DNA of 64,000 bases from Symsagittifera roscoffensis (lineage: Eukaryota > Xenacoelomorpha > Acoela > Convolutidae): the NCBI RefSeq assembly GCF_963678635.1, contig NC_087063.1:6106386-6170385 (forward strand), written 5' to 3'. Within the stretch, counting starts at the first letter, position 1. Every line of letters begins with the position of its first letter. The notes below the pieces were generated by a model. It ran no database searches. It was given only the letters and a program-made list of their open reading frames with translations, and was not told where the DNA came from. Both the position numbers and the translations under genes were made by a program. This document shows positions 13,706-25,400 of this stretch, piece after piece.

Positions 13706-14464
13706 GCAAATGATTAATTCAAGCGAAGCTCAGCACATTTGTGTTAAGTTGCAAATCAAACCTTATTTGAAATTTTACCGTTAACTTACACATGAAAAAC
13801 GATAAACTTTCTTCTAAATACGGTAATTGCGGGCTCGTGTTTCGATTTATATTTGACATTTTACTTCCTAGTAAAAGTATATTTTCTTGTTTCTTTTGAA
13901 CCCAAATTGAAAATGAATCCCATTAATGCCCCGGAGTAATATAAAGCTAATTAGAACCCATCAAAGCGACTCAATAATGTTATTTAAGATTGTATCAATA
14001 TCAAAATGAAAATATCTCATTTACCGAGGGCGGTCCGTCGTTTTATGATTCAAAAATTCAACACCAAAATAAGGCAAATTTCGGCGTCTTCAAATGTTAC
14101 GAATTTCAAACATGCTTTAATATTTTCAAGCTTTGAATCTACAAAATAATCCTCAAATAACACAAAACTGGTATTAGGAAAAAATTAAAGACGTCTGGGA
14201 TATAAAAAGGCAAGTGTAGCTCCGACGAAGTCTTATCTGAGTTAATCTTAGGAAAATCTTGACAAAATCCCAACCCACTGTTTGAGACTTTTCGGGGTTA
14301 AAAATGACAGTTTTAATTAGCGCGAAGTCTTTTTTTCCCATCATGCGAGATGTTTTTTTCCTATCGATATCCGGTCAATAATCTCAGATCTCTTTTTGCG
14401 CATATGAAAACAATTTCAAAAAAACTTATCCGGTACGTCTGATATTCCTTTTTTCTGCTAATAC

Positions 14465-15180
14465 CGTGCTGATTTAAATTATTTGGACAAAATGAACAAA
14501 AATTGATTGGGTTAAGATTAAACAAAAAGTGAAGAGAACAAAAGTTGCTCAGAATTTTATCAGAATTCCTATGGTGTAATTTTTTCTCCAAAATTCTCAA
14601 CAAAAACTTTTACCCCAAAAATGGGTCATTTTGGCTTTTTTCATTTAATCAACTACTTTGTTAATTGCTGGAACTACTTTGTTAATTGATGAGGAATATA
14701 TATCACAAGAAGCCTCTTACACAGTCTAACAAAATTTTAGAAGAGTTAAGTATCCAAAAAAATGGATAGAAGAAATTATTTTTGCTTGATAGTCAAGAAA
14801 ATGATTTTTACTGTTTAAAACCCAAAATCTTTGCTTGAAAACAAATTTTAAACAATTTACTCAAATTTTTAGAGAATTAGCCCTCCTAAAAATTTGTTGG
14901 GCTGTGTAAGAGGCTTTTTGTGATATATGTTCCTCATCAACTAACAAAGTAGTTTCAGCGTAATTTTTGATTAATTGAAAAAAGTCAAAATGACCCATTT
15001 TTGGGGTAAAGTTGTTGTCGAGAATTTCGGAGAAAAATTACCACATTTTAATTCTTATGAAATTCTAAGCAACTTTTGTTCTCATCACTTTTTGTCTTAG
15101 TTTAACCCAATTTGAGAACAACGAGATAAAAATTCAAGTTTCTTTAGTTTTGTCCGGATAATTTAAGCAGAACTGTACTT
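14465..15180. mobile_element. Large hairpin (foldback) MITE-like element, copy 1
   Basis: The left arm (about 14465-14752) and right arm (about 14870-15180) are near-perfect inverted copies. Landmarks include 'accccaaaaatgggtcat' against 'atgacccatttttggggt', 'gaacaaaagttgct' against 'agcaacttttgttc', and 'gcctcttacaca' against 'tgtgtaagaggc'. The loop of about 115 bp is A/T-rich. The left arm carries an extra direct duplication of 'aactactttgttaattg'. No ORF is present. A related, more decayed copy lies at 27.94-28.33 kb. Confidence 0.7.
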
Positions 15181-15990
15181 TTTCAATACTTTATTAAGTT
15201 CAAACTCTGCTAACTTATCAGATTTGAAAGGAGATTCCTATCAGTGAATAAGTAACAAGTTTGTCGGCGTAATGGCGTATACTTTTTTCGGATCTTTACT
15301 TTTTGTCAATTGATTTGTACTGATCTCTAAGCACAGTTTAAAATCTTGAGAATAAGTAGTTTTATAAAGATTTTAAAAAACCGCTGCTAGCATTAACAGG
15401 AAAATGCCAACTAATTTTCTTCGGTAATACTTAATGATTTTTTGCCATAGTTTTTGCTGCATTACTGGTTTTGTTTTGGTAAAAGTCTGGTACAATAACT
15501 AATTAACAATAGTCAATTAACAAATATCAAAATCAGTTGAAAATGAGAGACGCTAGGAGCAGCTAACTGCTACTATTATCAAAGAATAGCAGGTGGCACA
15601 AAAAAATTCGAACTATTAGCAAAAAGTAAATCTTGTTTTCCTAAAAAAAAATTTTGATGAAGTTAGAAAACATTCTATTGCCGAGGAAGCGCTGTGTGAA
15701 GTTTCTGAAACTAAATTTTTTGGAGTAAGATAGAAATCTCTTGAAAAGATTATTTGTCTATTATACCCGACCATTCTTTTATGTTCTTGATTTGATTTAG
15801 AGTTTTTTACATGCTATTTCAATTTGAAATGTAAACTAGAACAATAAATTTAAACTTGTTCAAAAAACGTCAGAACCAGTATTGTGTCAATCAACCCGAT
15901 CTACATTAGACCCGAACGGCCAAGTTGAGGTAAAATACAGTTTTTTAAACGTAGGAAAAAAGTTTCTCAAACAAGAGTAATGGAACATGT
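15181..15990. other. AT-rich intergenic DNA
   Basis: Nothing is supported here. It lies downstream of the inferred poly(A) site of the minus-strand gene that ends near 16.0 kb. Confidence 0.5.
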
Positions 15991-15995
15991 AATTT

Positions 15996-16001
15996 TTTAT
16001 T
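15996..16001 (-). terminator. Candidate poly(A) signal AATAAA of minus-strand gene
   Basis: AATAAA on the minus strand lies about 130 nt after the inferred stop of the last exon (16131). Position and strand fit the end of the exon series described at 16.1-18.4 kb. In DNA this A/T-rich the hexamer alone is weak evidence. Confidence 0.35.
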
Positions 16002-16130
16002 GTTCTTGGTATATATATTTAAAAATGAAAAATTTGTGATGGTGAGGGAACTGGCCATCTCGTCTAGTAGTCTGTCATTGACTTTTTCGTTCTCAACGCT
16101 GATTGAGTTTGCCAAGGTATTTTTCAGAAT

Positions 16131-16141
16131 TCAAATCACGA
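16131..16141 (-). CDS. Inferred last coding exon of minus-strand host gene
   Basis: A strong 3' splice site (CTTTTTTCAG, minus strand, 16142-16151) starts an exon at 16141. In the phase left by the 16736-16876 exon it gives three residues and then TGA at 16133-16131. A puzzle: another frame just downstream (about 16120-16035) stays open with protein-like composition (..SVENEKVNDRLLDEMASS..). The true splice pattern or frame may therefore differ from the one given. Confidence 0.3.
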
Positions 16142-16735
16142 CTGAAAAAAGTTTATTTTGAGATCTCAGCTGGTTTTCAACGATTTTTGGTTCTTAAACT
16201 TTCATCCGATCTACGCTATAAAATTTATCCGCAAAACATCTAGCAGAAGCCGAAATTTGAGCCTCATATATACCCAGATTTTTCAAAAATGATTTTTTCT
16301 GTTATCCGGTCCAAAATTAGGAAAAGGTTGCTAAGAACGGTTTTTCTCGTGGTTTGATTAATTTGAACCAATCAAACTCGAACAAATTAGTCAAAATTTA
16401 AGATTATCAGAAACACCAGATTTGAGACATTTAACAGAAAAGACCCCTAAATTTCATCAATGAGAAAAACGCAAGAAAATGAAATGTTTCGAAAATAACA
16501 ATGAAGTTTTTTTTTGTCAAAACAATGGCTTCGGAAATCATGCTCGACCAAAAAAAATTGCAGACAAAAACAAAACAACAGCTTGTGTTTTCATATCGAT
16601 GAAAAGTATTTGCCCAAATGATAAACTTGAACCGTTTGTTATGATGTTTGATATTAACCGAAAAGTTTTTTTATGATGAATCATGACATTTCAAATACCT
16701 TTTTGAGTTTCTGTGGTCTGCTAAGTTGGTGTTAC

Positions 16736-16876
16736 TTAGTATGCAATAGATCGGCGCCGACTGCGTAGAAACTGTAGTTGTCTGCAACTTCTTGTTCTTC
16801 GCCAATCCTTCCAGCGCTGACAATATCTGATCATCCGAAAATTTTGAGCCAAAATTTTGCTGACGTCCTTTGCAGG
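16736..16876 (-). CDS. Internal coding exon of minus-strand host gene
   Basis: A 141-nt segment with higher G+C than its surroundings is bounded on the minus strand by an acceptor (ATCCTGCAAG, AG at 16877-16878) and a donor (GTAAC at 16731-16735). Entered in the phase left by the upstream 67-nt exon, it is open throughout. It encodes a hydrophilic segment with a helical stretch (DDQILSALEGLAKNKK) and a Gln/Thr-rich tail. No known domain is recognised. Phase agreement across three consecutive exons is the main support. Confidence 0.55.
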   Translation of the reverse strand, partial: PAKDVSKILAQNFRMIRYCQRWKDWRRTRSCRQLQFLRSRRRSIAY

Positions 16877-17539
16877 CTTGCAGGATATTTGTCTATATTA
16901 TATGCACAGTTCAAGCAATAAGAAGATTTAAATAATGCCATGTTATTGACAAATTTTTTCATGGCTTGAATTTTATATTAAGGACATGATTCAAACTAAA
17001 ATTTCACGAATCAAGTTTTCGGAACTACACTCTGTTTTTCTACAAGTTAGAAAAAAAATCGAGTTATAAAACTAAAATTTAAAAATCACAGATCTGTTTA
17101 CCTGATCTGGCTGTCTGTTTTGATCTGTCATGTCGACGATTGAAGAGCAAATCAAATCTGTCAACATCTGGTGATTGTTGTGTGGGTGGTAATTGTCGTG
17201 TTGTTTGAACCCATTTAGAGTAGGCGAGCATCTTTCTAGCACCGAAATGTCGAAGCATCCAACTTCACCTAAAATTCATTTCTCGGTTGAAAGACCTTTG
17301 AGAGGGGGGGATAAAGACCCCCACCACTTAATTTTTTTGCTTCTAACTTTTCTTTCATGCATTTTTTATTCACGCGGTCTCAAAAATTACAAACACATTT
17401 TGTCCCCATATGGAACTTCGTAAAATCATTGGTTTTACTCTGTAAAATTGATGTTGTCATGCAGTTAAGAGTAGGGGTGGGGGGGGGGGCGTTTGAAGAA
17501 CCACACATTGGAGTTTCACTACTAGATCTTTAGCCTTAC

Positions 17540-17606
17540 CAATCTGGTCGATCTTGAAGTTCTTCGGGGGCCGAATGACTCCTCTAGTCCAGCAGTCTTT
17601 GAGCAC
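17540..17606 (-). CDS. Internal coding exon of minus-strand host gene
   Basis: A 67-nt exon with textbook borders on the minus strand: acceptor TATTTTTGCAG just before 17606 and donor G/GTAAGG after 17540. It encodes VLKDCWTRGVIRPPKNFKI.. in phase 0, ending in phase 1. The composition differs sharply from the flanking introns. The protein family is not recognised. Confidence 0.65.
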
Positions 17607-18208
17607 CTGCAAAAATATCAGTATTTTTGCTATTTTATTCAAAAGGCAAACAAAAGCCGCCACAGACATCATGTATGGTCATGTTTTCATTAAATGTGTC
17701 ATAAGATTAACAGATTTCCCATGAAAAAAGCCTACTTGTCATAAGATTTGATGCCGAAAGTTGGCTCTTCGAAAAGGCAATATAAACTCCCCGCCCCCAC
17801 CCCCACCTTCCCCCAAAAAAATTAGAAAATTTCATACGTTTAATTTTCGTTAGGTTTTTTTTCAATGTTCATAAGAAATGGCGTGTGGCGCTTAACCGAA
17901 TAACATTTACTCTTTATACTCATACAAAAGTTCGATAAATTCAATAATAATAACATAGAAGAGCCCAGATATTCTGGTGAGGGGAACGATAAAAGAACCC
18001 AAAAATCGACAGAAGCGCGAATAACCGAACAATGAGATCTGTAAGTGATAAATGCTACCGCGACAACTCGCAACTTTTAAGAAAAATGACAATTCGCAAA
18101 AATTGGAAAATTATTTTCAAGTCAAGAACTTCGGTTTAAGGTTGCAGCAGGTGGTAAGTGAGATTTGAGCTCATTGTTTTGAACTTTTAACTCGAACTTG
18201 ACCTTGAC

Positions 18209-18392
18209 CTTGAGAGAGTGAATGTCTCTTTTGCAGGTGATGAGTAGCACCAAAGAGAAGTGGGCGTGTATGAGGTGTCCCAGCAGTTGCATGTCTCCCA
18301 GGGCAGTCTGCAGATCCAGGCACCATCTGCACTTCCGATTCGAGGCCACAAATTCCTCAAATACTTCCTGAAACATCTTTATGCGGTTCTCT
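18209..18392 (-). CDS. Coding exon of minus-strand host gene
   Basis: The minus-strand frame encodes an amphipathic, Cys/Leu-rich helical segment (RIKMFQEVFEEFVASNRKC.., then GDMQLLGHLIHAHFSL). It is clearly coding-like and G+C-richer than the flanks. The acceptor is probably the CAG at 18393-18395. The donor is either GTCAAG after 18209 or GTGCTA after 18251; both leave phase 0, which fits the next exon. It looks like part of a helical-repeat protein, but I do not recognise the family. A hAT-like MITE sits 18 bp upstream in the intron. Confidence 0.55.
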
Positions 18393-18409
18393 CTGTCCAC
18401 TTACTTAAG

Positions 18410-18681
18410 CAAGGGCGGATCTCTAGGATCTTCTCGAGGGGGGGCTTAAAAAATCGAGGAATAAAAATTAGGTATTTTTTGGAAAATTTGGACCAAAAAG
18501 TAAACTTTTTGCATTCTCTCCCCCCCTCCCCTCAAAGTAAGTATATGTTGTTGCTAAAAGGCGCCTCTGAAAAGATTTATTGTCGATCAGCCGAAAATGG
18601 ATGTTCTAAAATAGTATCATTTGGGTCGGCAGTGGAACGTATCCCTTAGGGGGCGGGGCGCCCTTTCTAAATCCGCCCCTT
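18410..18681. mobile_element. hAT-like MITE
   Basis: Terminal inverted repeats AAGGGCGGAT (18411) and ATCCGCCCCTT (18671-18681) bound a 272-bp segment. It has G-rich and C-rich internal ends (..gaggggggg.., ..cccccctcccc..) and no ORF. The flanking 8-mers TACTTAAG and CACATAAG agree at 6 of 8 positions, as expected for a decayed 8-bp hAT target duplication. It lies in the intron next to the 18.2-18.4 kb exon. Confidence 0.5.
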
Positions 18682-19068
18682 CACATAAGTATCAATTTTA
18701 CCGTGTAAAGAGTGGTCTTAGAAGGTGAGAAATGCATACCAAATTAAATTGGAGAAGCCTTATTTTTCCCTAGGCCGTAATAACAGTCTAAAGAAGCCTA
18801 TCTAAAGGGACACAGACGCTGAAATTTTTTGTTTTCAGCCGAGCCGATGAATAAATATTTTCACTACGTTTTTTTCCTTTTCTCTTTACCTACTACGATA
18901 CAGGGTTAAAAAAGTTTGACATACGGTCGATAAAAGTATTGGAAGGGATTTAATTGAAAATCAGTTTTCCTCCGTAAAAATGAAAACAACAAAACAATTG
19001 AAAACGATACTAGGTGTGACGCCAAAAAACCAGCTGATTTGTTTTTTTTTTGAATATTACTGCGCTAG
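18682..19068. other. Intronic/intergenic AT-rich DNA
   Basis: No supported feature. It probably belongs to the intron that E1 entered, if the minus-strand exons on either side belong to one gene. Confidence 0.4.
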
Positions 19069-19073
19069 TGATC
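19069..19073. repeat. Target-site duplication of E1 (left), TGATC
   Basis: TGATC immediately precedes the 5' LTR and is repeated exactly at 26461-26465 after the 3' LTR. Five base pairs is usual for Ty3/Gypsy integrases. Confidence 0.9.
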
Positions 19074-19434
19074 TGTGGTACCGCAACTGCTACTGCCATT
19101 GCAGTAACTATGCAGTCCTCATTTATTGGCCTTGATAGTGCTACTTACATCTGCCACTGCTATCGCAGTAATCAGATAGTCATCACATATTGACCTTGAT
19201 AGTGCTATACATATTGTTATCTGTAAATTATATAATTCTATTATAAAAACCAAGGTCAAAGAATACGTGACCTTTTACAAATCCAAGAGAGTCAATCTCT
19301 CAGGCCTGTGGCTAAGAACACAGTCAGTAAGAAACTAACAACAGAAAAGAAACGGTTTCATTATGGTTAATTAAACTCTTCGAAACCACTTCAGTTTTCA
19401 CTATACAACCTCAGAGGTATTGTTAGTTACCACA
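19074..19434 (+). repeat. E1 5' LTR
   Basis: It begins TGTGGTA and ends TACCACA, a perfect 7-bp inverted repeat. The first 130 bp hold two diverged tandem copies of a 60-65 bp unit (both contain 'gcagtaa' and end 'ccttgatagtgcta'), possibly duplicated enhancers. A TATA-like TATAAAAA is at 19242-19249. It matches the 3' LTR base for base as far as I can read. Confidence 0.95.
19242..19249 (+). promoter_or_regulatory. TATA-like box of E1 LTR
   Basis: TATAAAAA lies about 170 bp into the LTR, downstream of the duplicated upstream unit. It is the best TATA candidate in the LTR; the transcription start is not visible from sequence. Confidence 0.45.
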
Positions 19435-22400
19435 TGGCGCAGTCAGCAGGATCGGGTTTCACTGCTCAGGATAATAGGACTGATCTAGGAATCCCAGTAT
19501 TTTGGGCATCCGCAAATTCAGACCCACCTTGGAGTTTTGAAACGTGGCTTGACCAGTTCCTATTAGCTGTTACAGTTAAAGAGAATGTGGATCCAGAAAT
19601 AATGTTACAAGAACCCAAACCGGTATTAGAAGAACCTTTACCAACTCCTGAAACACCAGTACAAAACGAGGATGAGATTGCGACAGCAGAAAGAGAAGCT
19701 CGGAACAGATTGGCTCGAGATAGAGTGGTTCAAGAAAATGAAGAACGGACACTAAGAGGACCTAGAGTGGGACACAATGTATTCTATCACGAAGTGGGCA
19801 AACGGCTAACATCGAGATTATTCCTCGCTTTAGGAGCAGAAGGGAAGAAAAAATTTATACAAAAGAACCCTCACACAGAAATATCCAAACTAGGGTTTCG
19901 CGATATAATTCGATTAGCAAAACTCTCATTTGAGAAAACGAAATGTATTACCTATGAGAGATACAAACTGTTCACACGATCCCACGAATCAAATGAAACG
20001 TTGGAATCTTTTCATGCCGCACTGACTGCACAAGCAGCAAAGGCTGAATTGGGAGCGTTGGAAGAAGAATTGGTACGAGATTTATTCATCTCAAGAATGA
20101 AAAATGCTGTCCTCCAAGACACATTGACTTTCGAAACATTCTCTCCAGAAGAAGTGTTAAAACGTGCACTAAAGTTTGAATATAGCAAACAAACAACTCA
20201 AGCATTCCAAAAATCTTCAAACACAAACAGCTCAGGACTGTTTACAACTCCACAGATGAAGATTAAACAAGAACCAATTATGGCAATCGGAAACAAAGGG
20301 TATAACCCTAGACGTCAAAATCAAAACAGAAGAAAACAGTACGAAAATAAACCTCCAAAAGGTAAAGGAGATCAAAAACAATGTACGAGATGCGGTAGAG
20401 CATTTGTAGAGAATCATTTAAAAAATTGTCCGGCAATGGGCAAAACATGTAAAAATTGTAACAAACCTAATCACTTCGCTAAAATGTGTAGGTCTCAACA
20501 AATTAACGAAATTGCAAATGAAGATTCGAGTTCGGGGGAAGAGTGCAATCTTATACAAACATTCGATTCATGTGATGATTTTGAAATCATGTCAGTAGAG
20601 GAAGAGTGCACTTCCATCATGGACATAGAAAATTACATCACAAAAAGGATTTCGGAAAATGCGTACAATAACGAAAGAAGTCAGAATAGAGCATTGACGG
20701 AGAAGTCGGGTAAAATTGAAAAGATCGAAATTCGCAGAAATCCCAAATCGCATCAAATTAAAGCACTTAAAGCTTTGGTTAAGATTGATAGTCATATTTT
20801 GAATATGACTATAGATACTGGCAGTCCAGTATCACTCCTGAATTGGGCAACAACGAAACAAATTCTGGAAGGACCTTCGAATTCAAAATTTATTCCGGCA
20901 GAAAAGCTGAACCTGTCCGCGCAGTTTGTGGATTATAATAAACGACCTATTCTAATATTAGGAGCGTTAAAGGCCAATCTACGTTCGGCAGGTTGGGAAG
21001 TGTTGGGAGCGATGTTACTGGTCACAGAGAGACGTATGCGGTGCATATTAGGTTTAGATCTTCAGAGTAAACTAGGAATTCAAACCACGCAAAAATCGGC
21101 TCCAATACGAAGGTCCAGGTTTGATGTGTTACTGTGCGAACAGTCAGATAGTTGGAAGATTTACTTTTATAAGAAGTTCAAAGATCTATTCGATAGACAA
21201 GGGGAATCAAAAAATCACATGGTGAGTACAAAATTTAAATATCCTCTGTGCCCTATTCAAGAGAAAGGTAGGAGAATTCCTATACACATTCAGGATAAAG
21301 TTCAAACAGAACTAGACAAGCTGCTCACAGAGGGACACATTGCGAAATTAGACAAATGCACAAGCGATTGTTTTATTGCCCCAATTGTTATCACAGTAAA
21401 AAAAGACGATTCTATTAAATTAGCCTTGGACGCCAAACCCATTAATAGACAGTTGTACAAAAATAAATACCAGATGCCTAATGTGGACGAACTGATTGAT
21501 GGGGTTAGCCAGATCATCACATCAGCATCAGAAGGCTCTCTCTTTTTCACCGTGTTAGACCTGAAATATGCTTATAGCCAGATAAAACTAACTGCTGAAA
21601 CAGCAAAACAATGCAATTTCAATATAATAGGGGGTAATGCAACGGGTACATACAGATTTCTGACAGGTTTCTACGGGTTGGCAGATATGCCAGCCGAATT
21701 CCAAAAAGCGATGGATAGAACACTAAACCACGCAAAGAATACCTTTTGTTTCTTGGATGATATTCTAATTGTTTCAAAGGGGGAAGCTAAAGAGCACGCG
21801 AAATTAGTACACAATGTGTTGCAAAAGTTGGACGACGAAAATCTCGCATTAAAAATTTCGAAATGCGAATTCTTGCAGCCCGCAGTGAACTGGTTAGGTC
21901 ATAATTTGTCAATACAGGGTATAATTCCAAAAGTTACTAAAACGGAGGCAATTGCAAACCTTCAACCCCCCAAATCATTAAAGCAACTCAGATCGTTCAT
22001 GGGTAGCATCAACCACTTAGCGAAATTTATCCCAAATGCGGCTAGTTTAACTGAAAAACTTAGACCACTACTGAAAGAAGAAAATGAAAAAAAGAAGATG
22101 AAAAATGTCCGGTTACCAGTTAAAAAATTTGAGTGGAACGATCAACACTCAGTAATCTTTGAGGACATAAAAAGGGCAGTTGCTAATATAGCCTTGTTAA
22201 ACTATTACGATCCAGCAAAGCAATCTAGAGTAAAATGCGATGCAAGTCATAGTGGGCTCGGAGCTACTTTAGAACAATGGTCTCATCAGAGCGATTGGAT
22301 ACCGATCGCATTCGCTTCCCGGTATTTAAATGCTCAAGAAAAAAAATATTCTACCAATGAACTTGAGCTATTAGCAGTAGTTTGGGCGGTAGATTGTTTC

Positions 22401-25400
22401 AAACATTATCTACTAGGGAGAGAATTTGTCATAGCAACTGACCACAAGGCATTGACATCAGCTTTGGGAGAACATAGATCAAATAAAACGTATCAATCTC
22501 GTTTGACTAGGTGGGTTGACCGATTATTGCTCTTCCAATTTAAAATTACTCATATTCCCGGAAGGGATATGGGTATCGTTGACTACTTGTCAAGAGAACC
22601 TAATGGAGAACCGTGGCCAGAATCGGAACTGGATGAGAGATTCGTAGTAACGTCTATAGAAAGTTTCCATAAAGCACTCGACTGTTTAAACAGTCGGTCT
22701 AGTGAAACAAACCAAAGTAGCACTATGAACATTCCAGAACATTCTAGAACATCAAGAGAAATTAACTACTGTAAAGACAGCTCATCACGCGGTTGCTATG
22801 ACAACCAGTTTGTTCAAAACCGGACAAAGCTCGACCGGAACGAAAACGGTCAAAACTCAAGTTTTCAAACAGTTGAGAAGCACAAAAACACATTGGACAG
22901 AATAGCTCGTGAGAAACAGTTGGTCGATATTTCAAAACTCAAAAATAAATTAAACTCCAAACAATTAGAACCCAAGGAAACGGCGTCATCGAACGAAATG
23001 GAAAGAAGTGAAACAGGAAAATCAAAGAAGATGAAAAATAAACAGAACGGAAATCAGAGGGAGGGTGATCAACTAACAGAACAAGTAACAGAAACCACCT
23101 TCTCTCGAACACGGATGGTAAAGAGAGGAGCTGCATGCAGTCGACAGGAGTCAGACGATTCTGATTCAGATATACCGCAAGTTGAGTGGAGACCAGTGAG
23201 AAAGACGATAAAGCCTAGAGGACTTAAAGAAATACAATCTGGAAAGGCGCCAGGAACTAGTGGAACAACCCTGATGTCATTTTGGGACCTCATAGGGGCA
23301 GAAAGACCAGACAATCCAACAAGTCTACTTGAATTAGAGGCACAGACAAGTCTACTTGAATTAGAGGCACAGACAGCCTTGGCAGATTGTAATAGAGGTG
23401 ACCAGTCATCACAATTGAATACCCAAAGTGAAATCCCCCAAATTATTGAAGTGGACTTAACAGCCGAGAGCCCTTCGGAAAGCCCAGAAGTCAGCTTAAT
23501 TAAAAAGGAAAAGACATGTCACGCTTCCAGGAAAGGCAAACCAGATCAAAATAACGTGCGTACAGATATCAGTCTGGACAACCTCAACAAACTATTTGAT
23601 AGAAGCCTATTAGCGGAGCTGATATCAGAAGACGCCTGGATGGACAGGCTGCGGCGGGTCATTGAGAGGAACGATCGACACAGCTTCGAGCTGATGGGTC
23701 CATATACCAACCCTCTCTGGCACCAACTCTCAGTTGTGGACGACTGCATCCTGGTTGACAACAGATTAGCTGTCCCGGAACAATTGCGTTTGGCAGTCCT
23801 AAAGAGAATTCACCGCGGTCACCCAGGCCAGGAAGCGATGCTAGATGTGTCAAGGTACCTGTGGTGGCCGCACATGCACAAGGATATCGTCAACCTTGCA
23901 GAGGAATGCAGAAGTTGCACCCGCTATGGTAAGAATGCAAAATACATCATACCAAAAAATGCTACGAAGCCTCTGCCGCTGCTCACGCAGCCAGGTCAAG
24001 AAATCCAATTAGACTATGCTGGCCCGCTTGAAGATTTCAAAGGAAAAAAAATTTATCTGTTGATAGCAATAGATAGGTATTCTAAATTTCCTTCAGTAAA
24101 AATCACTAAATCAACAGGGGGCAAGTCGTCAATAAAATTTCTTCGCTCATATATTGATATACATGGAATACCTGAATCAATTAGAACGGATCAATTTTCC
24201 GGGTTCAAGGGCAAAGCAATGAAAAAATTTTGCTCCGACAATAACATCGAACAAAAATTTTGTCCAGTTGGCGACCATCGCGGATGCGGCTTAGTAGAAC
24301 GCACTATACAAACCATCAAGAGAAGGTTGGGAGTAATGTTACTCGATGAAAATGTAACGTCGATAAAATTGTGCTTGAGTACGATACTTCGCGACCTTCG
24401 TTGGAGCAAACAGAAGACAATTCAAATGTCGCCATTTGAAGCGCACTTTGGGCGATTGCCAAAAACAGAATTTAAAATTCTCAGTGATAGGTTCTTACAA
24501 AACTCTGATCGTTTAGATAAGGAACATCTGGAGCGCTCCGCCTTGACGGCTTCGCAACTCAAAAAGAGAATCGACCAATCTCGTGACAACTTAAAGATTG
24601 TCCGGAAGGGACAAAACAGCCGAGATGTGAGTCCATTATTCAAAGAGCAAGTCGTCTCGGCAAAGGATCGAGAAAGAGCGCGGGCCCTAAAAGAGCTTCT
24701 GGAGGCCAATGCAAGATGGAACCAGACTCGACGTGATACTTCGGCCAACGACCTAAAGCGTACAGTGGATGAGACGAGTACCATTAATCCCGAGCTACGC
24801 AAAGAAATGCTATACTCGTGGGAGCGGGGGTTCGTTGAAGATAAGCCGGAGGCCATTTCACAGCAACGTCAGTCGTCACCAATCCTGATACGAAAAGACG
24901 AGGGGAGGAAGAGCGGTAAGGCCCTCACGAAACCTCTGAAGGGAAGGGTCGTGGCCGAAACGCCTTCCACAATTAAGACGGCTGCAGGGTCCATTTACCG
25001 GAAAAGCGATATTGCGAAGGTTAAGGTTGCGGTGCACGATAAGGAGAAAAACAACAATAGACGATCCCCATCGGGAGAAGAGCCTAAGAAAAAACAACAG
25101 AGGCAATCGAGGCGACAATCAGACGAACAAGATGAGGCTGAATTGAGTCAGTCGGATGAAGACTTATTGCTAGAACAGCCAGGTGCAGCTAAGGAAAAAT
25201 TTCAGGATAGCCCAACGGTGATCACTTCAAAAGACACTCTACAAGGCGGTGGACTGAATTTGGCGGTACGAAGAGCGAAGCCAAACTTGGCTGGACCATT
25301 CTCGAAATCAACTAAGGCTAAAGTGGGCCCAATCTCGACGAAAGACGCACAACAAGTCATATTACAGAATAAAAGTGCTGCGTTAGCAGCAGAAGTAAAC

